12,836 nt of DNA from Methanimicrococcus sp. (GTDB lineage: Archaea; Halobacteriota; Methanosarcinia; Methanosarcinales; Methanosarcinaceae). The notes beneath the pieces are model-generated. The model worked only from the letters and a program-made list of their open reading frames with translations. It did no database searches and was not told where the DNA came from. Position numbers and translations under genes: made by a program. Shown here piece after piece: positions 1 to 5,973 of this stretch (positions within the stretch are counted from its first letter, which is position 1; the number at the start of each line of letters is the position of its first letter). The stretch is from positions 1-12,836 of the forward strand of contig WRNK01000018.1 of the NCBI GenBank assembly GCA_009776675.1, in the 5' to 3' direction.

Positions 1-858
1 GGCGGCGCCTTTGGCGGCGGGTGGATAACAGATACCCGTCTCTTGGAAGCCGGCAATTCGCTCGGCACGGATATGCCGGACGCACCGATACGGACAGGTT
101 ATGCCTTCAAAGAATGGAATACAGCAGCCGATGGTTCAGGTACTGAATTTACAGGAAGTACGGTGGTTAACAGCGATATTACCGTTTACGCCCAATGGAT
201 ACCCACCTACGAGGTCATTGTGATTGACAGTTATGCAGCTGTGAACGGTACAGGAAATTACACGGAAGGAACGCTTGTCACCATCGACGCCGGCATCCGA
301 AGTGGATATACTTTTGCCGGTTGGACGGTAGATATGGGCACTGCGGTCCTTGCAGATGCAAGCGATGCAATAACAACTTTCCTGATGCCAAATGAAGACG
401 TGACTGTAACGGCTCAATGGACACAAAACACTTATGAGGTAACGGTAATTGGAAGTTATGCCGCTGTGAACGGCACAGGAACCTATACGGAAGGGACGCT
501 TGTCACCATCGACGCCGGCAGCCGAAGCGGATATACCTTTAACGGATGGATCGTAAATGCAGGCGCTGCGACCCTTGCAAATGCGAACAATGCAATAACG
601 ACCTTCACAATGCCGGCTGAAAATGTGACCGTAACGGCTCAATGGCGCAATAATGGAGGCACCGGTGGCGGAGGAAACGGTGGCGGAACGATTGTTAATC
701 CGGGAAAACCCGTGGTTCCGCCGGAAAAACCAGACCCTCCTGACCCACCAGAACCGCCTGCACGAATTATTATCGTCTTGCTCTATATGTGGGCAGTTGC
801 AGCATTTGTTTATAACAAATACAGAGAATTTGAAATTGAAAAAGAAAACAAAAAGTAA
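1..858 (+). CDS. Surface protein with InlB-type B-repeats and C-terminal membrane anchor (5' end outside window)
   Basis: The reading frame is open from base 1, so this is the C-terminal part of a longer protein. The first part (about nt 43-198) matches the Listeria-Bacteroides/InlB B-repeat pattern: RTGYAFKEW, then a short G-T loop, ending ITVYAQW. Two close copies of a 75-residue repeat follow, at 211-435 and 436-645. Each runs from EVxVI through YTEGTLVTIDAG and SGYTFxGW to VTVTAQW, like the divergent InlB B-repeat family. A Gly-rich then Pro-rich stalk follows (nt 646-759; GGTGGGG, then PEKPDPPDPPEPP). One hydrophobic helix (about 760-813) and a charged tail ending KENKK close the protein. 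This order fits an extracellular adhesin-like protein carried on a stalk and held by a C-terminal membrane helix. Such repeats are common in surface proteins of host-associated microbes; the ligand is unknown. It ends in TAA, directly before a strong terminator. Confidence 0.85.
   Translation, partial: GGAFGGGWITDTRLLEAGNSLGTDMPDAPIRTGYAFKEWNTAADGSGTEFTGSTVVNSDITVYAQWIPTYEVIVIDSYAAVNGTGNYTEGTLVTIDAGIRSGYTFAGWTVDMGTAVLADASDAITTFLMPNEDVTVTAQWTQNTYEVTVIGSYAAVNGTGTYTEGTLVTIDAGSRSGYTFNGWIVNAGAATLANANNAITTFTMPAENVTVTAQWRNNGGTGGGGNGGGTIVNPGKPVVPPEKPDPPDPPEPPARIIIVLLYMWAVAAFVYNKYREFEIEKENKK
211..645 (+). repeat. Two tandem 75-codon repeats inside the surface protein
   Basis: Unit 1 is 211-435 and unit 2 is 436-645, the latter without the short inter-unit linker. 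The encoded repeats are alike over their whole length, sharing SYAAVNGTG, YTEGTLVTIDAG and VTVTAQW. The DNA is also very similar in long stretches, for example the identical run encoding LVTIDAG. This suggests fairly recent duplication and makes repeat number prone to change by recombination. Confidence 0.8.
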
Positions 859-887
859 AGGATACACTTCTGTATCCTTCTTTTTTC
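858..887 (+). terminator. Hairpin plus T-tract terminator of the surface-protein gene
   Basis: A perfect 9-bp stem pairs 858-866 with 871-879 (core GGATACA/TGTATCC) around a CTTC tetraloop. A T-rich tail follows from 878. It starts inside the TAA stop codon. Archaeal termination relies on the U-tract, so the hairpin may mainly protect the 3' end; calling it a terminator is inference from structure and position. Confidence 0.75.
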
Positions 888-914
888 AACACCTTTTCAT
901 CTTCCTCTTTTTTT

Positions 915-1073
915 GAATCTTTAAAATTTTTGTCCTTTCTTTTTTTGAATCTTTAAAATTTTTGTCCTTTCTTTTTTTGAATCTTTAAAATTTTTGTCCT
1001 TTCTTTTTTTGAATCTTTAAAATTTTTATCCTTTCTTTTTTTGAATTTTTAAAATTTTTGTCCTTTCTTTTTT
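915..1073 (+). repeat. Five tandem copies of a 32-bp T-rich repeat
   Basis: Units begin at 915, 947, 979, 1011 and 1043, an exact 32-bp period. The consensus starts GAATCTTTAAAATTTTTGTC and ends CTTTC plus seven T. Units 1-3 are identical. Unit 4 has G to A at 1029; unit 5 has C to T at 1047 and one T fewer at its end. There are no spacers, so it is not CRISPR. On the plus strand each unit carries T5 and T7 runs, so the array could act as serial archaeal terminators between the surface-protein gene and tpiA. Each unit also holds a TTTAAA core that resembles a TATA box. Confidence 0.9.
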
Positions 1074-1081
1074 GTGACACC

Positions 1082-1132
1082 TTTTTAAATGTTCAAACCC
1101 ATTTCTTAAATTAAAACTGAAAGATGGAGTGA
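1082..1132 (+). promoter_or_regulatory. Probable tpiA promoter (TATA-like box) and ribosome-binding site
   Basis: TTTTTAAAT at 1082-1090 is the best TATA-like box just after the 32-bp array. A start of transcription about 25 bases downstream, near 1113, would leave a leader of roughly 24 nt. That leader contains GGAGTGA (1126-1132), a good Shine-Dalgarno match four bases before the tpiA ATG. The promoter is weakly supported because the region is AT-rich; the ribosome-binding site is clear. Confidence 0.5.
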
Positions 1133-1136
1133 CAAA

Positions 1137-1802
1137 ATGTCTGTTTTTATTTTACTCAACCTTAAAACCTATGATGAAGGAACCGGAATAAACGCTGTTA
1201 AATTGGCAGAAGCCTGTCGAGATGTCTCTAAAGATTCGGGTGCAAAAATTGCAATTGCGCCTCAAACGGCAGACCTTTATCGCGTTTCTTCAAAAGTTGA
1301 TCTTCCGGTCTATGCGCAGCATATCGACAGCGTCGGGTCCGGAAGTTACACCGGTCATGCTTACATCAAATCCGTCAAAGAGGCAGGTGCTTGCGGCAGT
1401 TTGGTGAACCATTCTGAAAAAAGATTAACGCTTGCTGAAATTGAAAAGATTGTGACAATGTTAAAAGAAAATAAAATGGCTTCTGTTGTCTGTACCAATA
1501 ATGCCGCAACAACTGCCGCTGCCGCATCTCTTGCACCGGATTATGTCGCCATTGAACCTCCGGAACTCATCGGCTCGGGAATTCCTGTCTCAAAAGCTGA
1601 TCCGGATGTTATTGTCAAATCGGTGAATGATGTTTTTAAAATAAATCCGAATGTAAAAGTGCTTTGCGGCGCCGGCATTTCTAAAGGAGAAGATTTAAAA
1701 GCCGCCGTTGATTTGGGTGCCAAAGGCGTTTTATTGGCTTCAGGAATTGTCAAAGCTAAAGATCCAAAGGCAGCCCTTTATGATTTGATATCATTGATCT
1801 AA
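1137..1802 (+). CDS. tpiA: Triosephosphate isomerase (archaeal type)
   Basis: Interconverts dihydroxyacetone phosphate and glyceraldehyde 3-phosphate in glycolysis/gluconeogenesis, in the cytoplasm. At 221 residues it has the compact archaeal length; bacterial and eukaryotic enzymes are about 250. Visible active-site elements are Lys10 (NLK), the catalytic His92 in VNHSEKR, the catalytic Glu140 in AIEPPELIG, and the phosphate-binding GAGIS (178-182) and LLASG (199-203) loops near the C-terminus. The ATG at 1137 is chosen because GGAGTGA lies four bases upstream. The P47K-like GTPase gene follows after 23 bases on the same strand and is probably cotranscribed, though no functional link is known to me. 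Confidence 0.97.
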   Translation: MSVFILLNLKTYDEGTGINAVKLAEACRDVSKDSGAKIAIAPQTADLYRVSSKVDLPVYAQHIDSVGSGSYTGHAYIKSVKEAGACGSLVNHSEKRLTLAEIEKIVTMLKENKMASVVCTNNAATTAAAASLAPDYVAIEPPELIGSGIPVSKADPDVIVKSVNDVFKINPNVKVLCGAGISKGEDLKAAVDLGAKGVLLASGIVKAKDPKAALYDLISLI

Positions 1803-1825
1803 GGCAGAAAAAGCAGTGAAAAAAC

Positions 1826-2926
1826 ATGAAAGTTTTCATTATCGGTGGCTTTTTAGGAAGCGGCAAAACAACAACCGTTTTAAAACTGATTCAAAAACTG
1901 GCGGCAAATAATAAAAAAGTCGCGTTGATTGTTAATGAAATCGGAGAAATTGGAATTGACGGCGAAACGCTTGAAATTGCAGGCATCCCGTCTCGGGAAA
2001 TTACTGACGGCTGTATTTGCTGTTCATTAAAACTCGGATTAGTAATCACTGTTTCAGAATTGGCAGACATTTACAAACCCGACATTCTCATTATGGAGCC
2101 GACCGGACTTTCTTTTCCAAGCCAGATTCGAGACGAATTATTGAGTTTAAACATCATGATGACGTTTGCGCCGATTGTAACGCTTGTTGATGTTTCCAGA
2201 TTTGCAGCCGAATTGTCCCAAATCCCAAAATTTGTGGAACAGCAATTTAAGGAAGCGGAAATCATCGGCATTAATAAAATTGATTTGGCGGATGATGAAA
2301 AAATCCAAATCGTTGAAACGTTTTTGAAAGAAATGAATCCGAATGCAAAAATACTGCACATGGCTGCTTCCAAAAATGATGATGCGGTGAATCAAATTTA
2401 TGATTTGGTCATGAAGGAAGGAAAAACAATTCAAGAATTAATCGACGAATCTTTTGAAAACGAAAGTGGAAGCAAGGAAGAAACACTCGATTCCGTTGAA
2501 ATTTCAAATGTGAGTACTTATTCCGGCGTTTATCATATTTTTGGAAATCTGTCCGAAAACTTGTCCGTTAAAAATGCCGGCGCCCTTTTTGAAAAAATGG
2601 TTACAGCTGCCGGAAAAGATATTGCCAAAATCAATATGTCATTCGTCGGACACATTAAAATGGCTGTTAAAATCGATGACATGCTCATCAAAGTCAGCCA
2701 AACATCCGGCTCTGATGACACAAAAATTGAAGCGGAGTACATTCTTCAAGAAAAAATTGAAAATGACGGGAAATATGAACTTCGTTTCTTGGCAGCGGTG
2801 ACAAATGTTCCAAAAAAAGATTTGGAAGAGATTATTGATCGGTCTGTGGGGTTGATTTTAAGTGAGGAAGGGCTGACTTTTGAAAAACAAAAACAAGGAA
2901 ATGAAAAAAAATTGATTTCTCTTTGA
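1826..2926 (+). CDS. CobW/P47K-type G3E GTPase (putative metallochaperone)
   Basis: A G3E-family P-loop GTPase of the CobW/HypB/UreG group, whose members drive delivery or insertion of metal cofactors. Visible motifs are Walker A GGFLGSGKTT (7-16), the family metal-binding CxCC in GCICCS (62-67), the Walker B-like IMEPTG (89-94), and the guanine-specificity motif NKID (150-153). Residues about 210-366 form a C-terminal domain that I do not recognise as a standard CobW_C domain. The linker before it is acidic and Ser-rich, without the His-rich stretch typical of zinc chaperones. In methylotrophic methanogens, P47K-like proteins could plausibly serve corrinoid or nickel enzymes, but nothing in this window fixes the metal. 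It sits 23 bases after tpiA; the upstream AGTGA is a weak ribosome-binding site. It ends in TGA. Confidence 0.88.
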   Translation: MKVFIIGGFLGSGKTTTVLKLIQKLAANNKKVALIVNEIGEIGIDGETLEIAGIPSREITDGCICCSLKLGLVITVSELADIYKPDILIMEPTGLSFPSQIRDELLSLNIMMTFAPIVTLVDVSRFAAELSQIPKFVEQQFKEAEIIGINKIDLADDEKIQIVETFLKEMNPNAKILHMAASKNDDAVNQIYDLVMKEGKTIQELIDESFENESGSKEETLDSVEISNVSTYSGVYHIFGNLSENLSVKNAGALFEKMVTAAGKDIAKINMSFVGHIKMAVKIDDMLIKVSQTSGSDDTKIEAEYILQEKIENDGKYELRFLAAVTNVPKKDLEEIIDRSVGLILSEEGLTFEKQKQGNEKKLISL

Positions 2927-2940
2927 TGATAGATGATAAA

Positions 2941-2945
2941 GGTGA
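2941..2945 (+). promoter_or_regulatory. Ribosome-binding site that fixes a TTG start at 2951
   Basis: GGTGA at 2941-2945, preceded by AAA, is a good Shine-Dalgarno match. It ends five bases before TTG at 2951. The same frame is closed by TAA at 2948-2950, so TTG 2951 is the first possible start. This site is the main evidence that translation of the downstream gene begins before the in-frame TAG. Confidence 0.7.
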
Positions 2946-2950
2946 TTTAA

Positions 2951-3466
2951 TTGGGATTATGGATTGTGAATTTGATTTTAATAGCATTATGGATAATATT
3001 GTAGATATATCTTATATATATTTTTTATAAGATTTATGAATGCAAAAAAAATTGGGCTTTTCTAATTACAAAAGCAATAGGAATAACTGCATTAATTTTT
3101 GCGTTAAATAAAATTTATGAAATAGCGAACGAGAGAATAGCACCCATAATTGTAAAATTAGCAAAATTGGAAGTATCAGATATATTAACAAACGTTGATC
3201 TGGCTACTTTTATCACAATAGCAACTGTTTTTTTGCTGACAATAACAATTCTGTTGTGCGTGGTGATAAATAGAATTATGGATTGGCTTTCTAATATAAA
3301 TTATATAATACCAATAAATGAAGAACAAAATTCAGAAAACAGTGATAAATTAATTTATAAAATTGATGATTGGGTTAAAGGGAGTACTAAAAAACATCCC
3401 AAACAGACTTTATTTTTAATCAACACTCTTTTTTGTATTGCAATATGGTTGGCATTATACATTTAA
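2951..3466 (+). CDS. Small multi-helix membrane protein with in-frame TAG (candidate pyrrolysine codon)
   Basis: I recognise no family. One frame runs from TTG 2951 to TAA 3464-3466 (171 codons) interrupted only by TAG at 3002-3004, codon 18. Residues on both sides are equally hydrophobic: GLWIVNLILIALWIIL before, IYLIYIFYKIYE after, so readthrough gives one continuous first membrane helix (about 2-28). Further helices lie at about 36-52, 84-106 and 154-171, with a polar stretch with mixed charges at about 120-150 (EEQNSENSDK, KGSTKKHPK). The start has a good Shine-Dalgarno, whereas no ATG occurs in frame until 3281, and TTG 3167 lacks a ribosome-binding site. Base composition is far more AT-rich than the neighbours: about 19 ATA codons in 171, against 3 in 221 for tpiA, suggesting acquisition or weak selection. 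Alternatives are a pseudogene with a nonsense mutation, or a shorter protein starting after the TAG. A Pyl-decoding host makes readthrough plausible but unproven. Confidence 0.6.
3009..3033 (+). promoter_or_regulatory. AU-rich stem-loop just after the in-frame TAG
   Basis: ATCTTATA (3009-3016) and TATAAGAT (3026-3033) form a perfect 8-bp inverted repeat with a 9-base loop. It starts four bases after the TAG. Only one pair is G-C, so it is weak and could arise by chance in this AT-rich stretch. Its position is similar to that of the PYLIS stem-loop described after UAG in methylamine methyltransferase mRNAs. No sequence similarity to PYLIS is claimed. Confidence 0.35.
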
Positions 3467-3471
3467 TCTTC

Positions 3472-3478
3472 AAAAAAA
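3472..3478 (-). terminator. T-tract terminator of the aRF1 operon
   Basis: A run of seven A at 3472-3478 reads as T7 on the minus strand, about 60 bases after the TAA of the last minus-strand gene. A shorter T5 run lies between them. This is the kind of U-tract used for archaeal termination. The convergent membrane-protein gene on the plus strand has no comparable T-run after its stop. Confidence 0.5.
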
Positions 3479-3536
3479 CAATGACAATACAAAAGAGTCA
3501 CAATAAAAACAATTCATCCATTTGCTGTTCCAAATT

Positions 3537-3788
3537 TTATTTCTTACTTTCCTTTCTCATTTTTGCAGTCATTATGATTTGGTAAACGATGGTAAAAAAT
3601 ACAGATACGCCGCCTGCAATCACGAGTCCGTTTCCGACCATTTGCAGCGTCGGATCCGTGCTGAAGTTGAAAAGGAGAAAACCGATGCCTATAACAATGA
3701 GGTTAATGATGCTGATGGTTCGGATGGTATCTCCAATCTTTTTTCCTTTTTGCCGGCTTCGCATTTGTTCTATTTTTTCTTTTTTCAT
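3537..3788 (-). CDS. Small membrane protein with two helices, function unknown
   Basis: No family recognised. The 83-residue product starts with a charged segment (MKKEKIEQMRSRQKGKK), followed by two hydrophobic helices (TISIINLIVIGIGFLLF and LVIAGGVSVFFTIVYQIIM, joined by a short polar turn), and ends in a basic tail (KMRKESKK). I chose ATG 3788 because it overlaps the TGA of the YrdC/Sua5-type gene as ATGA and has a GGGGAG ribosome-binding site upstream. The longer frame from 3809 would lie further inside that gene. The overlap implies translational coupling as the third gene of the aRF1 operon. By sequence it is an integral membrane protein with both termini probably cytoplasmic; its role is unknown. 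Confidence 0.7.
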   Translation of the reverse strand: MKKEKIEQMRSRQKGKKIGDTIRTISIINLIVIGIGFLLFNFSTDPTLQMVGNGLVIAGGVSVFFTIVYQIIMTAKMRKESKK

Positions 3789-4483
3789 TCTATTATCTCC
3801 CCGATACATTTTTTAATGTCATTGATGTCTAAACCGCCTTTTCTGAGTATTTTTGGAGGCATTGCTGTTAAATCGATAATTGTTGACGGAATTTTTAAAG
3901 ATGTTTCACCGCCGTCGATGAGTATGTCTATTTTTCCATAAAGGTGTTCTAAGACGTCTGCTGCGGTTTTTGGGTCGCGTTCGCCGGATAAATTCGCACT
4001 CGGGCATGCCAGAGGTCCTGCAATTTTTACCAATTCTAACGGGATAGGATGTGCCGGAATACGTAGACCGATTGTCTTTTTGCCGGCAGTCACACTGTCG
4101 GGTATGTTTGGATTTTTGTTTAAAATAAGCGTCATGGGACCGGGCCAAAAGCGGTCTGCAAGTTGATAGGCGAAGTCCGGGATGTCTGCTGCCATCTCTT
4201 TCATGTCTTTGGTTGAGCCGATTAAAACACTGAGAGGTTTTTCGGGAGGACGGCCTTTGATTTTGTAAATTTCGAGGACTGCTTTTTCATTATTCATGCA
4301 GGCGCCGACACCATATACCGTTTCTGTCGGGAAGGCTGCAAGCTTGCCGGATTTTAAAGCCAAGGCGGTTTCATTGATCACATTAGAAAATTCATCCGAA
4401 TTTATTCCTTTATCATTCGAATTTATTCCTTCATTTAGCAGCGGTTTTTTTGAATGAAGAGCATATGTGATCGTTTGCAGCAT
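3785..4483 (-). CDS. L-threonylcarbamoyladenylate synthase (YrdC/Sua5 family)
   Basis: Makes threonylcarbamoyl-AMP from threonine, bicarbonate and ATP, the first step of the universal t6A37 modification of tRNAs reading ANN codons. The YrdC fold spans about 35-230: FPTETVYGVG (51-60), KGRP (76-79), KPLSVLI (82-88), WPGPMTLIL (113-121), GLRIPAHP (139-146) and the nucleotide-binding CPSANLSG (160-167). At 232 residues it has the YrdC domain only, without the C-terminal domain of full Sua5. The first 34 residues look like a poorly conserved extension with a 7-residue duplication (NEGINSN, DKGINSD). Its ATG lies two bases after the aRF1 TAA and its TGA overlaps the next gene, so it is the middle gene of a compact translation operon. 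Confidence 0.93.
   Translation of the reverse strand: MLQTITYALHSKKPLLNEGINSNDKGINSDEFSNVINETALALKSGKLAAFPTETVYGVGACMNNEKAVLEIYKIKGRPPEKPLSVLIGSTKDMKEMAADIPDFAYQLADRFWPGPMTLILNKNPNIPDSVTAGKKTIGLRIPAHPIPLELVKIAGPLACPSANLSGERDPKTAADVLEHLYGKIDILIDGGETSLKIPSTIIDLTAMPPKILRKGGLDINDIKKCIGEIIE
4391..4432. repeat. Imperfect 21-bp tandem duplication inside the YrdC/Sua5 gene
   Basis: CGAATTTATTCCT recurs at 4397-4409 and 4418-4430, within two imperfect 21-bp units (4391-4411 and 4412-4432). The frame is kept and adds seven residues to the variable N-terminal extension. It looks like slippage in a tolerant region outside the catalytic domain. Confidence 0.6.
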
Positions 4484-4485
4484 AC

Positions 4486-5733
4486 TTATTGTCCTGTGTT
4501 GTATCTCAAGACCGCCACAATGCCGCCAAATGCCGACATGAGTTGATTTCCTTCTTCAAAGTCGGTTGAAATGAAGTAAACTTTTGCATTTGACTTGTCA
4601 GCCGCAGCGGATAATTCATCGACGACATCTTCGACTTTGGCGTCTGTAAGTTCGGCATTACATTTAAAGCAGCCGCCCATATCCGGAATATGTTCTCCGG
4701 GGCGCCAGATTCTTGTTTTTTGGTTGACTTCACCACAGTTTGAACAAACGGCGGTCATTCTTTCGGAACGCAAGTCTTCAGATAAGATTAACATTTCAAC
4801 GGCGTTGATATCCAAATTGGCGCGAACACTTTTTTCGCCGTAGGATGCACGGCCGCTTTCAGCGATAAGTTCCTTAAAGAATTGCTTCATGATGTTTTTT
4901 TGTTCCATCAATTCTAAATCTGCGAGTTTTTCGGCAGCAGCGTTTACAAGTTCATAAAGACCGGACTCGTCGGTATAGGCAATGTCAAAGAGACCCAACA
5001 CTTTTTTCATAAGTTCGTGGTGGAAAAATTCGCCGTCATAGAACTCTTCTTTTGTCGGGGACGGACCGCCGATTAGAATTCCTTTCAAGTCTTTCGCCTC
5101 TATTGTCATGAAAATATCACTGGAAGCGTCACCGATTCTTTTATAGAAATCATGAATGGCAATCAATCTCAAACTTTGGAAACGCTGAGCGCTTTGACCG
5201 CCTTTTCGCTGTTTTCCGGGGACGGCAGATGTGAGCCTTCGATGGACATCAATTTTTTTGCCGACCAATAAGCCGACGGTTGCTTCTCTTCTGTCCATGA
5301 CCAATAAGCCGAATGTTCCCTTTTCCTTGAGCATTTCCTCTAACGGTTCTAAGAAAAATTCAGAATCACAGCGGTAGCGGTATGTCACAATCGGTTCAGG
5401 GGGGTGAACAACGTAACTTTCCATGCTGGTTTTGTTGGCGCCAACATCTACAGCGCCTGTAAAATAGACAATTCCATTATCCGGCACTTTATCCAAATAT
5501 CTCAATCGTGCCAAAAGAGAATCAATCGCGCCCTGGACATTGGTTTTGGTTAATTTGGATTTAATGTTTGCCGATTGGCTGTGCTGTTCCCTTAAATCAG
5601 CAGCAACATCCGATATTTGCTTGTCAGGGGGGATATATAAGGAAACCAATTCCGTTCCTCTTCCTTTTTGATCCCGAATTATTTCAAGTGTTTTTTTAAA
5701 TTCATATTTGTCATGTGCTGACGTTTCTGCCAT
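4486..5733 (-). CDS. prf1: Peptide chain release factor aRF1
   Basis: Recognises stop codons in the ribosomal A site and triggers peptide release. Domain 1 has the codon-recognition motifs NIKS (56-59, within SANIKSKL) and YxCxxxF (YRCDSEF, 120-126). Domain 2 has the GGQ catalytic motif (178-180, in RKGGQSAQRF). The C-terminal domain has a zinc-finger pattern, CSNCG then CFKC, with about 20 residues between the Cys pairs. At 415 residues it matches the archaeal family length. ATG 5733 has TGGAG upstream, but about 10 bases away. It is first in a minus-strand operon with the YrdC/Sua5-type gene and the small membrane protein. In a pyrrolysine-using methanogen this factor would compete with Pyl-tRNA at UAG; all stop-recognition motifs look intact, so nothing in the sequence suggests it ignores UAG. 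Confidence 0.97.
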   Translation of the reverse strand: MAETSAHDKYEFKKTLEIIRDQKGRGTELVSLYIPPDKQISDVAADLREQHSQSANIKSKLTKTNVQGAIDSLLARLRYLDKVPDNGIVYFTGAVDVGANKTSMESYVVHPPEPIVTYRYRCDSEFFLEPLEEMLKEKGTFGLLVMDRREATVGLLVGKKIDVHRRLTSAVPGKQRKGGQSAQRFQSLRLIAIHDFYKRIGDASSDIFMTIEAKDLKGILIGGPSPTKEEFYDGEFFHHELMKKVLGLFDIAYTDESGLYELVNAAAEKLADLELMEQKNIMKQFFKELIAESGRASYGEKSVRANLDINAVEMLILSEDLRSERMTAVCSNCGEVNQKTRIWRPGEHIPDMGGCFKCNAELTDAKVEDVVDELSAAADKSNAKVYFISTDFEEGNQLMSAFGGIVAVLRYNTGQ

Positions 5734-5741
5734 AATAAATG

Positions 5742-5788
5742 TACTCCAGTCTTCATTAGCGTTTTTGTTTAATGTTCAATTTGGAGTA
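5742..5788 (-). promoter_or_regulatory. Inverted repeat that could mask the aRF1 ribosome-binding site
   Basis: TACTCCA (5742-5748) and TGGAGTA (5782-5788) are perfect 7-bp inverted copies 33 bases apart. On the minus-strand mRNA the ATG-proximal arm contains the GGAG ribosome-binding site of aRF1, so pairing would hide it. The best TATA-like box (5804-5811) predicts a start near 5782, so the distal arm may be only partly transcribed. It could equally be a DNA operator or chance. Confidence 0.3.
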
Positions 5789-5803
5789 AAGATGAACTCA
5801 TAA

Positions 5804-5811
5804 ATTATAAA
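5804..5811 (-). promoter_or_regulatory. Probable promoter of the aRF1 operon
   Basis: The minus strand reads TTTATAAT at 5811-5804, preceded by GG. It is a good archaeal TATA box about 75 bases upstream of the aRF1 ATG and downstream of the tRNA-Arg T5 terminator. Predicted transcription start is near 5782. Confidence 0.5.
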
Positions 5812-5840
5812 CCAATCTGAACAAATTTGATTTTGAAAAA

Positions 5841-5912
5841 CGCCCCGACTGAGATTCGAACTCAGGTCGAAAGCTCCGGAGGCTCTCAGGATATCCTCTA
5901 CCCTATCGGGGC
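5841..5912 (-). tRNA. tRNA-Arg (anticodon CCG)
   Basis: The 72-base minus-strand sequence folds as a full cloverleaf. The acceptor stem GCCCCGA pairs with TCGGGGC, with discriminator G. The anticodon arm is AGAGC / CTCCGGA / GCTTT, giving CCG (reads CGG, Arg). The T arm is CTGAG / TTCGAAT / CTCAG. No CCA is encoded, so the 3' end must be added by the CCA-adding enzyme encoded at 9821-11206. A T5 run (5840-5836) follows as terminator. I see no separate TATA box at the expected distance, so it is probably cotranscribed with the tRNA-Arg(GCG) 61 bases upstream. Confidence 0.93.
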
Positions 5913-5973
5913 AACATATCAAAAACAAAACGGCGATTGCCTTCTTGATGTTGAAAACAACCGCCAAAATCAG

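Noticed and set aside
136..867. Minus-strand 243-codon ORF
   Set aside because: It is antisense to the InlB-repeat surface protein; its apparent repeats mirror the coding repeats.
915..1073. CRISPR array
   Set aside because: The 32-bp units are directly adjacent with no unique spacers, and they are low-complexity T/A-rich DNA.
3167..3466. A separate 99-residue gene starting at TTG 3167
   Set aside because: It has no ribosome-binding site, and the same frame stays open upstream to the TAG and, past it, to a well-supported start at 2951. It is treated as part of the longer gene.
3785..3809. Longer form of the small membrane protein from ATG 3809
   Set aside because: ATG 3788 has a GGGGAG ribosome-binding site and an ATGA overlap typical of coupled genes, so the longer form is less likely.
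5776..5967. Minus-strand 63-codon ORF
   Set aside because: It overlaps the tRNA-Arg(CCG) gene and its flanks; the cloverleaf explains the sequence.
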